A DNA stretch of 51,258 nt from an uncultured Prevotella sp. (GTDB lineage Bacteria; Bacteroidota; Bacteroidia; Bacteroidales; Bacteroidaceae): positions 1 through 51,258 of the forward strand of contig CAAGIW010000036.1 of the NCBI GenBank assembly GCA_900770025.1, written 5' to 3'. Below are positions 42,987 to 51,212 of this stretch, in pieces (within the stretch, counting starts at the first letter, position 1; each line of letters begins with the position of its first letter). The translations under genes were made by a program, and so were the position numbers. Below the pieces are notes generated by a model that was not told the origin of the DNA, did not search any database, and saw only the letters and a program-made list of their open reading frames with translations.

Positions 42987-43733
42987 ATGTTATTGTTCAA
43001 ATGGCTAAACACCTTGGGACGCTACCTGACCCTGATGGGAAGAACCTTCTCGCGGCCGGAGCGTATGAGGATGTTTTTCAAGGAATATGTCAAGGAGATG
43101 GCGCAATTGGGAGTCAATTCCATCGGCATCGTGCTGCTCATCTCCTTCTTCATCGGAGCGGTCATCTGCATACAGATGAAGTTGAACATCCAGAGTCCGT
43201 GGATGCCACGCTGGGTGACGGGCTATACCACCAGGGAAATCATGCTGCTTGAGTTCTCTTCATCCATCATGTGCCTGATTCTGGCGGGCAAGGTGGGCTC
43301 AAACATCGCCTCGGAGATAGGCACCATGAGGGTGACGCAGCAGATTGACGCATTGGACATCATGGGCGTAAACTCGGCCTGCTACCTGATACTGCCCAAG
43401 ATTCTGGGCATGATTACCATCATGCCGTTCTTGGTAATCTTCTCTTCTGCCACTGGAATCCTGGGTGCATACGCCACAGCCTACATCGGTCAGGTGCTGG
43501 CACCCGAAGACCTTACTTTGGGACTGCAGCATAATTTCAACGCTTGGTTTGTTTGGATGAGTATCATCAAGAGTTTGTTTTTCGCCTTCATCATATCAAG
43601 TGTAGCGTCGTATTTCGGCTATACCGTGGAGGGAGGCTCGGTCAATGTGGGCAAGGCTTCCACGGATGCCGTGGTGTCATCGAGCGTATTGATACTGTGC
43701 AGCGACGTGTTCTTAACCCAGTTATTGTCATGA
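42987..43733 (+). CDS. mlaE: MlaE-type lipid transport permease
   Basis: 248 residues from the ATG at 42987, which has an AAAGGA sequence just before it. MlaE family: five or six membrane helices, with LILAGKVGSNIASEIGTMRV and TQQIDALDIMGVNS, the coupling helix that contacts the ATPase. It moves phospholipids between the membranes. The stop overlaps the mlaF start (ATGA). No MlaD/MCE gene follows in this window. Confidence 0.9.
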   Translation: MLLFKWLNTLGRYLTLMGRTFSRPERMRMFFKEYVKEMAQLGVNSIGIVLLISFFIGAVICIQMKLNIQSPWMPRWVTGYTTREIMLLEFSSSIMCLILAGKVGSNIASEIGTMRVTQQIDALDIMGVNSACYLILPKILGMITIMPFLVIFSSATGILGAYATAYIGQVLAPEDLTLGLQHNFNAWFVWMSIIKSLFFAFIISSVASYFGYTVEGGSVNVGKASTDAVVSSSVLILCSDVFLTQLLS

Positions 43734-44512
43734 TAGAAATACAACATCTCTGTAAGTCGTTTGACGGGAGGAGCGTTCTGAAAGACATCTCCACGGTGTT
43801 TGAGAACGGGAAGACCAACCTTATCATCGGACAAAGCGGCAGCGGAAAGACGGTGCTAATGAAGAATCTGGTGGGACTGCTCACACCTACCAGCGGCGAC
43901 GTGCTGTATGACGGCCGCAACTTTGTGCAGATGAGCAAGAAAGAGAAAATCATGCTGCGCAGGGAAATGGGCATGATATTTCAAAGCGCTGCGCTGTTTG
44001 ACTCGCAAACGGTGTTAGAAAACGTGATGTTCCCCCTCGACATGTTCTCAAACATGAACTATACCGACCGAGTGAAAAGAGCACGCACCTGCTTGGACAG
44101 GGTGGATCTGACCGGCGCCGAGGCCAAATATCCCGGAGAAATATCGGGCGGTATGCAGAAGCGTGTGGCCATCGCACGGGCCATAGCCCTCAATCCCAAA
44201 TATCTGTTTTGCGATGAACCGAACTCAGGACTTGACCCCAAGACCTCGTTGGTAATTGATGATCTGCTGCACAGCATTACCCAGGAATACAACATGACCA
44301 CCATCATCAACACCCACGACATGAACTCTGTGATGGGCATCGGCGAGAACATCATCTTCATCTACCAAGGTGAAAAGGAGTGGCAGGGACAAAGCAAGGA
44401 CATCATGGGATCAGAAAACGAGAAACTGACCGACTTTATCTTTGCCAGCGACCTGCTGAAGAAGCTGAAAGTACAGGAGATGGAAAAGATTCGCGCGGCC
44501 AAGGTACAGTAG
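43730..44512 (+). CDS. mlaF: MlaF-type lipid transport ATPase
   Basis: 260 residues from the ATG at 43730, overlapping mlaE by four bases. Walker A GQSGSGKTVLMKN, signature EISGGMQKRVAIARAI and Walker B LFCDEPNSGLDPKTS match MlaF, including the SGGMQKR form typical of Mla ATPases. The 40 residues after the switch His (NTHDMNSVMG) are also as in MlaF. Confidence 0.92.
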   Translation: MIEIQHLCKSFDGRSVLKDISTVFENGKTNLIIGQSGSGKTVLMKNLVGLLTPTSGDVLYDGRNFVQMSKKEKIMLRREMGMIFQSAALFDSQTVLENVMFPLDMFSNMNYTDRVKRARTCLDRVDLTGAEAKYPGEISGGMQKRVAIARAIALNPKYLFCDEPNSGLDPKTSLVIDDLLHSITQEYNMTTIINTHDMNSVMGIGENIIFIYQGEKEWQGQSKDIMGSENEKLTDFIFASDLLKKLKVQEMEKIRAAKVQ

Positions 44513-44532
44513 CACAGCTAAAGAACAAGTTG

Positions 44533-44698
44533 AACCCAAATCGGTCATTAGCGTTATGATGATAACTGCTTACATTTTTGAACAGATGACTTTACGTTTT
44601 GAGGGCGCAATGGGGTTCCATTGTTACCGATAAACGGAAAGGCAGATGACAAAAAGAAAGTATGTTTGCGCATAACAGTCTAATGGCCGATTTGGGTT
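44533..44698. mobile_element. MITE-like element of 166 bp
   Basis: The ends are imperfect inverted repeats: left AACCCAAATCGGTCATTAGC, right (other strand) AACCCAAATCGGCCATTAGA, both continuing to GTTATG. The interior has no gene. The right 59 nt recur at 297-355. It lies in the 240-nt gap between mlaF and a convergent lipoprotein gene. No transposase with these ends is in the window. Confidence 0.6.
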
Positions 44699-44750
44699 AA
44701 AAGATAAGGAAAGACAACGTTCTGCAGGTGCAGAACAAAGAGAAAAAAAT

Positions 44751-45152
44751 TCAGCGCATCAGCCACTTTCCCTGTCTTTCTATCATGGGCACCACCACCT
44801 CTTCGCGGGTGCTGTCGCCGAAACAAACCAGCAGAAAAGCATTGGCATGGGTGGTTGCGGTGCTGTCTATCACGGCACGCAGCGCCTCCACACTGACCAT
44901 ACCGCCTCGCTGCTTCTGCTGCACATCAACAAACTGGCAGGTGTTGGCCATGAGTAGCTCACGATAATCGGCCGGCAAGCTGTCCGCACCGTCTATTCCT
45001 GAGAGAAAAGCATCATATTCTCCCTTGATCAGCAGCTGGTAATACTGCTGCGCCTGCTGCATCACGGCATCCTCGGCATGAGGCTTTTCCTCCTTGCAGG
45101 AAAGCACTGTGCCGAGGATAACGAGCAGAAAAAGGAAACTCTTTTTCATCAT
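44751..45152 (-). CDS. Small lipoprotein, NTF2-like
   Basis: 133 residues with a lipoprotein signal (MMKKSFLFLLVILGTVLSC, lipidated Cys about 19). The mature part is a small alpha/beta domain (AQQYYQLLIKGEYDAFLSGI ... VVVPMIERQGKWLM) resembling NTF2-like/DUF4878 lipoproteins. The ATG overlaps the der stop (ATGA), so it is co-translated with der. Function unknown. Confidence 0.7.
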   Translation of the reverse strand: MMKKSFLFLLVILGTVLSCKEEKPHAEDAVMQQAQQYYQLLIKGEYDAFLSGIDGADSLPADYRELLMANTCQFVDVQQKQRGGMVSVEALRAVIDSTATTHANAFLLVCFGDSTREEVVVPMIERQGKWLMR

Positions 45153-46462
45153 TTCTGACGGATAAAGATATTGATGGGCGAACCAGAGAGTGCCCAGTTC
45201 TCCCTAATCTTGTTTTCCAAGAAGCGCTTGTAGGGCTCTCTGATATACTGGGGCAGGTTGGCATAGAACACGAAAGACGGAATCTGCGTGTTAGGCAACT
45301 GCGATATATACTTGATTTTGATGTACTTTCCCTTGATGGAGGGGGGCGGATATGCCTCGACCAAGGGGAGCAGCACCTCGTTAAGCTTGCTGGTGCCTAT
45401 CTTGATTTTCCTGTTCAGATACACCTGCTTGGCCGTTTCCAACACCTTGAAGATGCGCTGCTTGGTGAGCGCAGAGGCAAAGATGATGGGGAAATCCACA
45501 AAGGGAGCCATCCTGCTGCGTATGGCCTGCTCGAAGGTGTCTATCACTTTCTGCGTCTTGTCTTCCACAAGGTCCCACTTGTTGACCACCACCACGAGAC
45601 TCTTATCGTTCTTCTGAATCAACTGGAAGATATTCATGTCTTGCGATTCGATGCCGCGGGTGGCATCAAGCATCAGGATGCACACATCACTGTTCTCTAT
45701 GGCACGGATGGAACGCATCACACTGTAGAACTCCAAATCCTCCGTCACCTTGTTCTTCCTGCGGATGCCTGCGGTGTCAACGAGGTAGAAGTCAAAGCCA
45801 AACTTGTCGTAACGGGTATAGATACTGTCGCGGGTGGTGCCTGCTATCTCGGTCACGATGTTGCGCTCCTCGCCAATGAATGCGTTGATGATGCTGCTCT
45901 TACCAGCATTGGGGCGACCCACCACGGCAAAACGGGGGATGCCTTCTTCAAGCAGTTCGCCCTTGTCTTCCTTCAGTTTCAAGAGCACCATGTCCAGCAA
46001 ATCGCCCGTGCCGCTGCCAGTGGCTGCACTGATGCACACCGGATCGCCGATGGCCAAGCGATAAAAGTCGGCCGCATAATACTGCATGTCGTTAGAGTCG
46101 GCCTTGTTGGCCACCAGAATGACGGGCAACTTGGTGCGGCGCAGTATCTGTGCCACATCCACATCCCAGTCGGTCACGCCATTGCTCACATCCACCAAAA
46201 AGAGAATCAGGTCGGCCTCTTCGGTAGCAATAATCACCTGTTTGCGTATCTCTTCCTCAAAAATATCATCCGAATTGACCACCCATCCGCCGGTATCCAC
46301 CACGGAGAACTCTCTGCCGTTCCACTCACACTTGCCATACTGACGGTCGCGGGTGGTGCCCGCTTCATCGCTCACAATGGCACTGCGCGTTTTGGTGAGA
46401 CGGTTGAAAAGGGTTGACTTACCCACATTGGGGCGCCCTACTATCGCTACTAAATTTGCCAT
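45149..46462 (-). CDS. der: Ribosome biogenesis GTPase Der (EngA)
   Basis: 437 residues with the two tandem GTPase domains unique to Der: GRPNVGKSTLFNRL (8-21) and GRPNAGKSSIINAF (about 181-194). Each has its DxxG (DTGGW, DTAGI) and N/TKxD (NKAD, NKWD), followed by the C-terminal KH-like domain. Needed for 50S assembly. A close relative, era, is the next gene upstream. Confidence 0.96.
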   Translation of the reverse strand: MANLVAIVGRPNVGKSTLFNRLTKTRSAIVSDEAGTTRDRQYGKCEWNGREFSVVDTGGWVVNSDDIFEEEIRKQVIIATEEADLILFLVDVSNGVTDWDVDVAQILRRTKLPVILVANKADSNDMQYYAADFYRLAIGDPVCISAATGSGTGDLLDMVLLKLKEDKGELLEEGIPRFAVVGRPNAGKSSIINAFIGEERNIVTEIAGTTRDSIYTRYDKFGFDFYLVDTAGIRRKNKVTEDLEFYSVMRSIRAIENSDVCILMLDATRGIESQDMNIFQLIQKNDKSLVVVVNKWDLVEDKTQKVIDTFEQAIRSRMAPFVDFPIIFASALTKQRIFKVLETAKQVYLNRKIKIGTSKLNEVLLPLVEAYPPPSIKGKYIKIKYISQLPNTQIPSFVFYANLPQYIREPYKRFLENKIRENWALSGSPINIFIRQK

Positions 46463-46560
46463 ATCTCTGTTCTTTTCTCTTGTTCTTGATGATAAATGAA
46501 TGTTTTGGTAACGGCTTTCCGTCCATTCAAAGGGACAACGGGTTGCCGTCGTATCTCTTT

Positions 46561-47442
46561 CTATTCAGGATTGTAGCCAAAGGAGTCGAGCTCTCGCTGC
46601 GAACTGCGCCAGTCCTTATCCACCTTGACAAAGACTTCTAAATAGACATGCTTGCCGAAAAAGCGTTCCAGCGCCTTTCTGCTCTCCGTACTCGTCTTCT
46701 TCAACGCCACCCCTTGATGACCAATGATGATGCCCTTCTGCGATTCACGCTCCACATAGATTACGGCCGAGATGCTGATTTTGTTTTCCTGTTCCTTGAA
46801 CTGCTCCACCCTTACCTCCACGGAATAGGGTATCTCCTTGTCGTAATACAGCAATATCTTCTCTCTGATAATCTCGCTCACAAAGAAGCGTGCGGGCTTA
46901 TCGGTGAGTTGATCCTTGTCAAAATAGGGGGGACTGTCGGGCAAAAGTTCGCCGATGCGCTTCAGCAACATGTCTATGCCAAACTTGTTTTTGGCAGAAA
47001 TGGGCAGTATCTCGGCATTAGGCAGCAGGCTATGCCACCGCTCCACCACATTGCCCAACTCGGTTTGGTTGCTCTGATCTATCTTATTGATAAGCAACAA
47101 GACGGGCACATCCATCTTGGCCACCTTGTTCAGAAAGTCCATATTCTTCTCTGGATTCTCCACAACATCAGTCACATAGAGCAGCACATCTGCATCTGTC
47201 AAAGCCGACTCGGAGAAAGCAAGCATCGATTCCTGAAGTTTGTAGTTGGGTTTCAGCACGCCCGGCGTATCAGAAAACACTATCTGCATCTCTGGAGTGT
47301 TCACGATGCCCATGATTCTGTGGCGCGTGGTCTGCGCCTTAAAGGTGGCTATGCTGATGCGTTCGCCCACCAACTGATTCATCAATGTTGACTTTCCCAC
47401 ATTGGGATTACCTACGATATTTACAAATCCTGCCTTGTGCAT
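46561..47442 (-). CDS. era: GTPase Era
   Basis: 293 residues from the ATG at 47442; upstream in-frame codons are not conserved. GNPNVGKSTLMNQL, DTPGVLKP and NKID are the GTPase motifs; the C-terminal KH domain has GIIIGHQGVALKKTSTESRK. Era binds the 3' end of 16S rRNA during 30S maturation. Confidence 0.96.
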   Translation of the reverse strand: MHKAGFVNIVGNPNVGKSTLMNQLVGERISIATFKAQTTRHRIMGIVNTPEMQIVFSDTPGVLKPNYKLQESMLAFSESALTDADVLLYVTDVVENPEKNMDFLNKVAKMDVPVLLLINKIDQSNQTELGNVVERWHSLLPNAEILPISAKNKFGIDMLLKRIGELLPDSPPYFDKDQLTDKPARFFVSEIIREKILLYYDKEIPYSVEVRVEQFKEQENKISISAVIYVERESQKGIIIGHQGVALKKTSTESRKALERFFGKHVYLEVFVKVDKDWRSSQRELDSFGYNPE

Positions 47443-47469
47443 ATACTCTTCTGGGGTTCTTTCTCCTTG

Positions 47470-47477
47470 CAAAATTA
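47470..47477 (-). promoter_or_regulatory. -7 box for era
   Basis: The minus strand reads TAATTTTG followed by C, 28 nt before the era ATG. A second near-match (TTATTTTG) lies just upstream. Confidence 0.5.
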
Positions 47478-47600
47478 AGCAAAATAATTGAATTGCATAC
47501 ACTTATAAAGACATTTCTGCCAAGTATTAACAAGAGTTCGGTATAAGCCTCATGCGAATAAGTTTGCTTTTGTTGATGACGTCCCTGCATATCGTTTTGC

Positions 47601-47659
47601 AAAACTGCCACTTTTGGAATGCAAAACTGCCACTTTTAGAACGCAAAACTGCCACTTTT
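47601..47659. repeat. 22-bp A4-N7-T4-N7 array 5 (three units)
   Basis: Three units AAAA-CTGCCAC-TTTT joined by GGAATGC and AGAACGC. The core is yet another heptamer, identical in all three units. Nothing else is recognisable in the 250 bp between it and the fabH terminator. Confidence 0.9.
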
Positions 47660-47849
47660 AGAATTTAGCACAAATAGCTTTGGAACATTGTTAGTTCTTG
47701 ACATCATCTCATAAATTCCATTACCATCTCATCATCAGCCACTTACAACATCGCAAGATAGCTGTTTCACACCTCTCCCACAACCTTTTTTATGCCGAAC
47801 TCATGTAGCATTGAGATAATATCCACGGCCAAGCGTCTCTGAGAGCATC

Positions 47850-47890
47850 AAAAAAAACGTTCTCTACACACGGATAGGGAACGCTTTTTC
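47850..47890 (-). terminator. Terminator of the DUF177-rpmF-fabH operon
   Basis: On the minus strand GCGTTCCCTA, an 8-nt loop, TAGAGAACGT and seven T. The stem has one wobble and one mismatch. It lies 20-60 nt after fabH. Confidence 0.75.
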
Positions 47891-47908
47891 TGTAATTGGA
47901 TATTCTTC

Positions 47909-48928
47909 TTACTTTGTCGATGCCACGTCAGCACCATCGTATGCCCATTTGTAATAGGATGCGCCATGAACGAATCCGGCTCCAAAGGCAGTCAAGATAA
48001 GGTTGTCACCTTTCTTCAACTTGCTTTCGTTCTCCCACAAAGCCAAGGGAATGGTGGCAGCACTGGTGTTACCAAAGTGCTCGATATTCACCATCACATG
48101 GTCCATAGGCAACTCTAAACGCTTGGCCACAGCCTCAATGATGCGCATGTTTGCCTGATGAGGCACCACAAAAGCGATATTGTCCTTGTTCAGATGGTTG
48201 CGCTCTGCTATCAACGCACAGTCGTCACTCATATTGGTCACTGCATAGCGGAACACCGTTTTTCCCTCTTGATAGAGATAATGTAAACGATGATCTACAG
48301 TGAAATGCGAAGGAGGACAAACTGAACCGCCTGCCTTCAGATGCAGGAAAGGCAATCCCTTGCCATCTGCACGGAAGTAGGAATCCATCACTCCGATATT
48401 CTGTTCTTCCGTTGCCTCCACCAACACGGCAGCGGCACCGTCACCGAAGAGCGGACAGGTGCTGCGATCTTTATAATCCACCACCGACGACATCTTGTCG
48501 GCGCCAATCACAATAATCTTCTTGTAGCGTCCGCACTGAATCATGGAAGCAGCAGTATCCAAGGAGTAAAGGAAACCGCAACATGCAGCCCAATAGTCAA
48601 ATGCAAACGCGTTCTTCAGCCCCAATTTGCCAATAACAATAGAAGCTGTTGACGGGAATTTGTAATCTGCAGTACTCGTTGACACAATCACTGCGTCAAT
48701 GGTATCTGGGTCAACACCTGTTTTCTTGACCAGTTGCTTGGCGGCTTTGCGAGCCATATAAGAAGTGCCCAAACCCTCTTCAGAGAGGATGCGCCTTTCC
48801 TTGATGCCCACACGCGTCATAATCCACTCGTCATTGGTTTCGACCATTCTCGACAGTTCATCATTATCAAGAACATAATCGGGAACATACCCACCTATTC
48901 CTGTGATTATCGCGTTTATTTTCTCCAT
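47909..48928 (-). CDS. fabH: 3-oxoacyl-ACP synthase III
   Basis: 339 residues. It starts fatty-acid synthesis by condensing acyl-CoA with malonyl-ACP. Catalytic Cys in FDYWAACCGFLYSLDTAASM, His in VVPHQANMRIIEAVAKRL and Asn in NIEHFGNTSAATIPLAL are all present. It closes the operon DUF177-rpmF-fabH, but plsX, often found between rpmF and fabH, is absent. Confidence 0.95.
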   Translation of the reverse strand: MEKINAIITGIGGYVPDYVLDNDELSRMVETNDEWIMTRVGIKERRILSEEGLGTSYMARKAAKQLVKKTGVDPDTIDAVIVSTSTADYKFPSTASIVIGKLGLKNAFAFDYWAACCGFLYSLDTAASMIQCGRYKKIIVIGADKMSSVVDYKDRSTCPLFGDGAAAVLVEATEEQNIGVMDSYFRADGKGLPFLHLKAGGSVCPPSHFTVDHRLHYLYQEGKTVFRYAVTNMSDDCALIAERNHLNKDNIAFVVPHQANMRIIEAVAKRLELPMDHVMVNIEHFGNTSAATIPLALWENESKLKKGDNLILTAFGAGFVHGASYYKWAYDGADVASTK

Positions 48929-48931
48929 TTT

Positions 48932-49120
48932 TTATTCTGCAACCTCGTCCTTAACAATAGCCACCTTTCCTCTGTAGTATCCGCAAGTGGGGCATACGGT
49001 GTGATAAACATAATATGCACCACAGTTGGGGCAAACAGCCAATGCAGGAGCTACTGCCTTGTCGTGAGTTCTTCTCTTGAGAGTACGAGTCTTCGATTGT
49101 CTTCTTTTAGGATGTGCCAT
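48932..49120 (-). CDS. rpmF: Ribosomal protein L32
   Basis: 62 residues, starting MAHPKRRQSKTRTLKRRTHD. Four zinc-binding Cys are present (CPNCGAYYVYHTVCPTCGYY). It ends three bases before fabH. Confidence 0.96.
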   Translation of the reverse strand: MAHPKRRQSKTRTLKRRTHDKAVAPALAVCPNCGAYYVYHTVCPTCGYYRGKVAIVKDEVAE

Positions 49121-49132
49121 AATTCTTAATAA

Positions 49133-49666
49133 TTAGTCTTTTGTTTCCTTTAATTTCAATAATTCTATCCATCTCGGATCTATAGTTTCCTGTGTTTCCC
49201 CATCACTACTTCGGGTAGCTGAGTGCTCATTGAGCATGTCTATCATCACACGATTGCATTTACCAGGTGCATGAACGTGCTTGATGGGAAGTGCCAAGAC
49301 TATAAATTCGTAAATGAACCATGCAACATCCACGGTGCCTTCGCTTTCGGGAATGATTACATAGTCATCTTCTTCTGAATATTCATTACCATATTTCACC
49401 ACAAAAGAGGCTTCCGTGTCAATGGGTTGGAGCATCTCATCTAAACAGCGGTCACACAACACTGTCACCTCTCCGTGCACATGAAAGCGTAAATCAAAGC
49501 ATCCTTCTGCCACTCTCCGGATATGCAACTCCGCAGCGGCCTTGCCTTTCTTGACATCCTCTCCACCTATAGCACAAAAAAAGGAGTCGTCCAGATTAAA
49601 TGTACGACAAGCATCATCCGATGCCAATCCTTTGAGGTCTATAATGAATGTATCAAGATTACACAT
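49133..49666 (-). CDS. DUF177 (YceD-like) protein
   Basis: 177 residues from the ATG at 49666. DUF177 proteins almost always sit next to rpmF, as here, and are linked to 23S rRNA levels. The conserved CDRCLDEM and, later, GKCNRVMIDMLNEHS are visible. The frame is open further upstream, but the -7 box at 49676 argues for this start. Confidence 0.85.
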   Translation of the reverse strand: MCNLDTFIIDLKGLASDDACRTFNLDDSFFCAIGGEDVKKGKAAAELHIRRVAEGCFDLRFHVHGEVTVLCDRCLDEMLQPIDTEASFVVKYGNEYSEEDDYVIIPESEGTVDVAWFIYEFIVLALPIKHVHAPGKCNRVMIDMLNEHSATRSSDGETQETIDPRWIELLKLKETKD

Positions 49667-49675
49667 TTCGGGTTG

Positions 49676-49683
49676 CAAAGTTA
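49676..49683 (-). promoter_or_regulatory. -7 box of the DUF177-rpmF-fabH operon
   Basis: The minus strand reads TAACTTTG followed by C. It ends only 9 nt before the ATG, so the leader would be very short. Confidence 0.55.
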
Positions 49684-49744
49684 CAAAAATATTTCCTATC
49701 AGCACTACAACATACTATTTTTTTTGCCGTAACGGATGGTTTTT

Positions 49745-50917
49745 CTATTTTTTGAGTTCTATCCTAAACACGGTACCTTTGCCCAACTCTGAACTTTTCA
49801 CATATATCTTGCCGTGGTGATAATCTTCTATAATGCGTTTGGCCAACGACAGCCCCAACCCCCAGCCTCTCTTTTTGGTGGTAAAGCCAGGAGTGAATAC
49901 GTTACGTATATCTCTCTTTTTAATCCCCTTTCCATTGTCTGCCACATCAAGCACCACTCTCTGCTCACCTTCCTCGGTCGCAATCAACTTGATAGTGCCC
50001 CTTCCCTCCATGGCATCCACAGCATTCTTGCACAGATTTTCAATCACCCACTCAAAGAGCGAGGCATTCACCTTGACCATCACATCATAGGGAGGCAACT
50101 GAGTGATGATACTTACCTGAGACGAAGTACGCCGATCCATATACTCCACCACACTTTCAAGTATGCCATTGAGACTACACTCTGTGGGTTCCGGCAGAGA
50201 GCCTATTTTCGAAAACCTGTCAGCAATCAATTCCAAGCGCTTCACATCTTTGCTCATCTCTGGGATAAGGCCATCTTCCGGATAACTCTCCCTGAGTATC
50301 TCTACCCAGGCCATCAGACTGGAAATTGGAGTACCCAACTGGTGTGCTGTTTCCTTGGAAAGCCCTACCCATACCTTGTTTTGTTCCGCCTTTTTAGAAG
50401 AGAGCAAAGCAAAGATAGCTACCACCACAAAGATGAGCACAATGCCCAGCTGCACATAGGGATAAGATGCCAAACGCTTAAGCATCAATGACTCATCATA
50501 ACACACCAACTGGTAATCGGTCATCGAGTTGCCTGAATCGTCCAGATCAAGACGAATATAGCGTCCACTGCGCAGCATTCGCATTCCTTCGTTCTTTACA
50601 TATGCAGCAGAATCCTCAGCATTGGCAGCTGAGATCTCTACATTGCGATAATCAAGCACTTCGTCATTAGCATCCATCACAATCACCGGTATGGTGTTGT
50701 TACCTTGTATCACTCGAAGCGCCAAGGACAGGTCTGTATTCTCATCCGCAGTATTCAGCGTATGCAACGCCTGTACCCACACCTCCATTTTGTCTTTCTC
50801 TTCTTCAGAGAGATCAGACACAAGAATATGACTCACCCATAAAGATGCTACGGCTATCAGCACAGCCATCAACACCAAAGCAATCTTCACCTGTCGTATT
50901 TTATCTGTCCACTGCAC
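49745..50917 (-). CDS. Membrane-bound sensor histidine kinase
   Basis: 390 residues. Membrane segments at about 11-33 and 153-173 flank a 120-residue periplasmic sensor region. The H-box is KETAHQLGTPISSLMAWVE (His about 192), followed by the N-box ENLCKNAVDAM, G1 DNGKGI and the F/G2 region FTTKKRGWGLGLSLAKRI. There is no HAMP domain and no adjacent response regulator, so its partner is elsewhere. The signal is unknown. Confidence 0.9.
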   Translation of the reverse strand: MQWTDKIRQVKIALVLMAVLIAVASLWVSHILVSDLSEEEKDKMEVWVQALHTLNTADENTDLSLALRVIQGNNTIPVIVMDANDEVLDYRNVEISAANAEDSAAYVKNEGMRMLRSGRYIRLDLDDSGNSMTDYQLVCYDESLMLKRLASYPYVQLGIVLIFVVVAIFALLSSKKAEQNKVWVGLSKETAHQLGTPISSLMAWVEILRESYPEDGLIPEMSKDVKRLELIADRFSKIGSLPEPTECSLNGILESVVEYMDRRTSSQVSIITQLPPYDVMVKVNASLFEWVIENLCKNAVDAMEGRGTIKLIATEEGEQRVVLDVADNGKGIKKRDIRNVFTPGFTTKKRGWGLGLSLAKRIIEDYHHGKIYVKSSELGKGTVFRIELKK

Positions 50918-50949
50918 GGAATTACATATTAAGAATTAAACATCTACAA

Positions 50950-51038
50950 GTTAGGAATTTTGAGTTACGAATGTTGAATTACGAGTTACGAGTTATGAAT
51001 ATTGAATTATGAATTACGAATTACGAATGTTGAATTAT
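50950..51038. repeat. Heptanucleotide repeat upstream of the kinase
   Basis: About twelve 7-nt words of the type GTTACGA, ATTACGA, ATTTTGA, ATATTGA. This is the same family as 32061-32160 on the other strand. Confidence 0.75.
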
Positions 51039-51056
51039 CCATTTCTCCGTTTACCT

Positions 51057-51150
51057 GATTCTTCATTCTTCACTCTTCATTCTTCATTTAAAAGATTCTT
51101 CATTCTTCATTCTTCACTCTTCATTCTTCATTTAAAGAATCTTCATTCTT
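51057..51150. repeat. TTCATTC/TTCACTC heptanucleotide repeat
   Basis: Tandem 7-nt words TTCATTC and TTCACTC in two blocks of about 40 bp, each ending in TTCATTTAAA. It lies between the other heptamer array and the rRNA terminator. Confidence 0.8.
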
Positions 51151-51162
51151 AACCTCACGGAA

Positions 51163-51197
51163 TCAAAAAAAGCCCTGAAGATTGCTCTCCAGGGCTT
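51163..51197 (-). terminator. rRNA operon terminator
   Basis: On the minus strand AGCCCTG, a short loop and CAGGGCT followed by TTTTTTGATT, just after the 5S gene. Confidence 0.8.
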
Positions 51198-51212
51198 CCT
51201 GCTTTCATAAAG

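Noticed and set aside
8539..47659. 22-bp arrays as CRISPR arrays
   Set aside because: The units are contiguous, the heptamer slots repeat rather than being unique spacers, and there are no cas genes.
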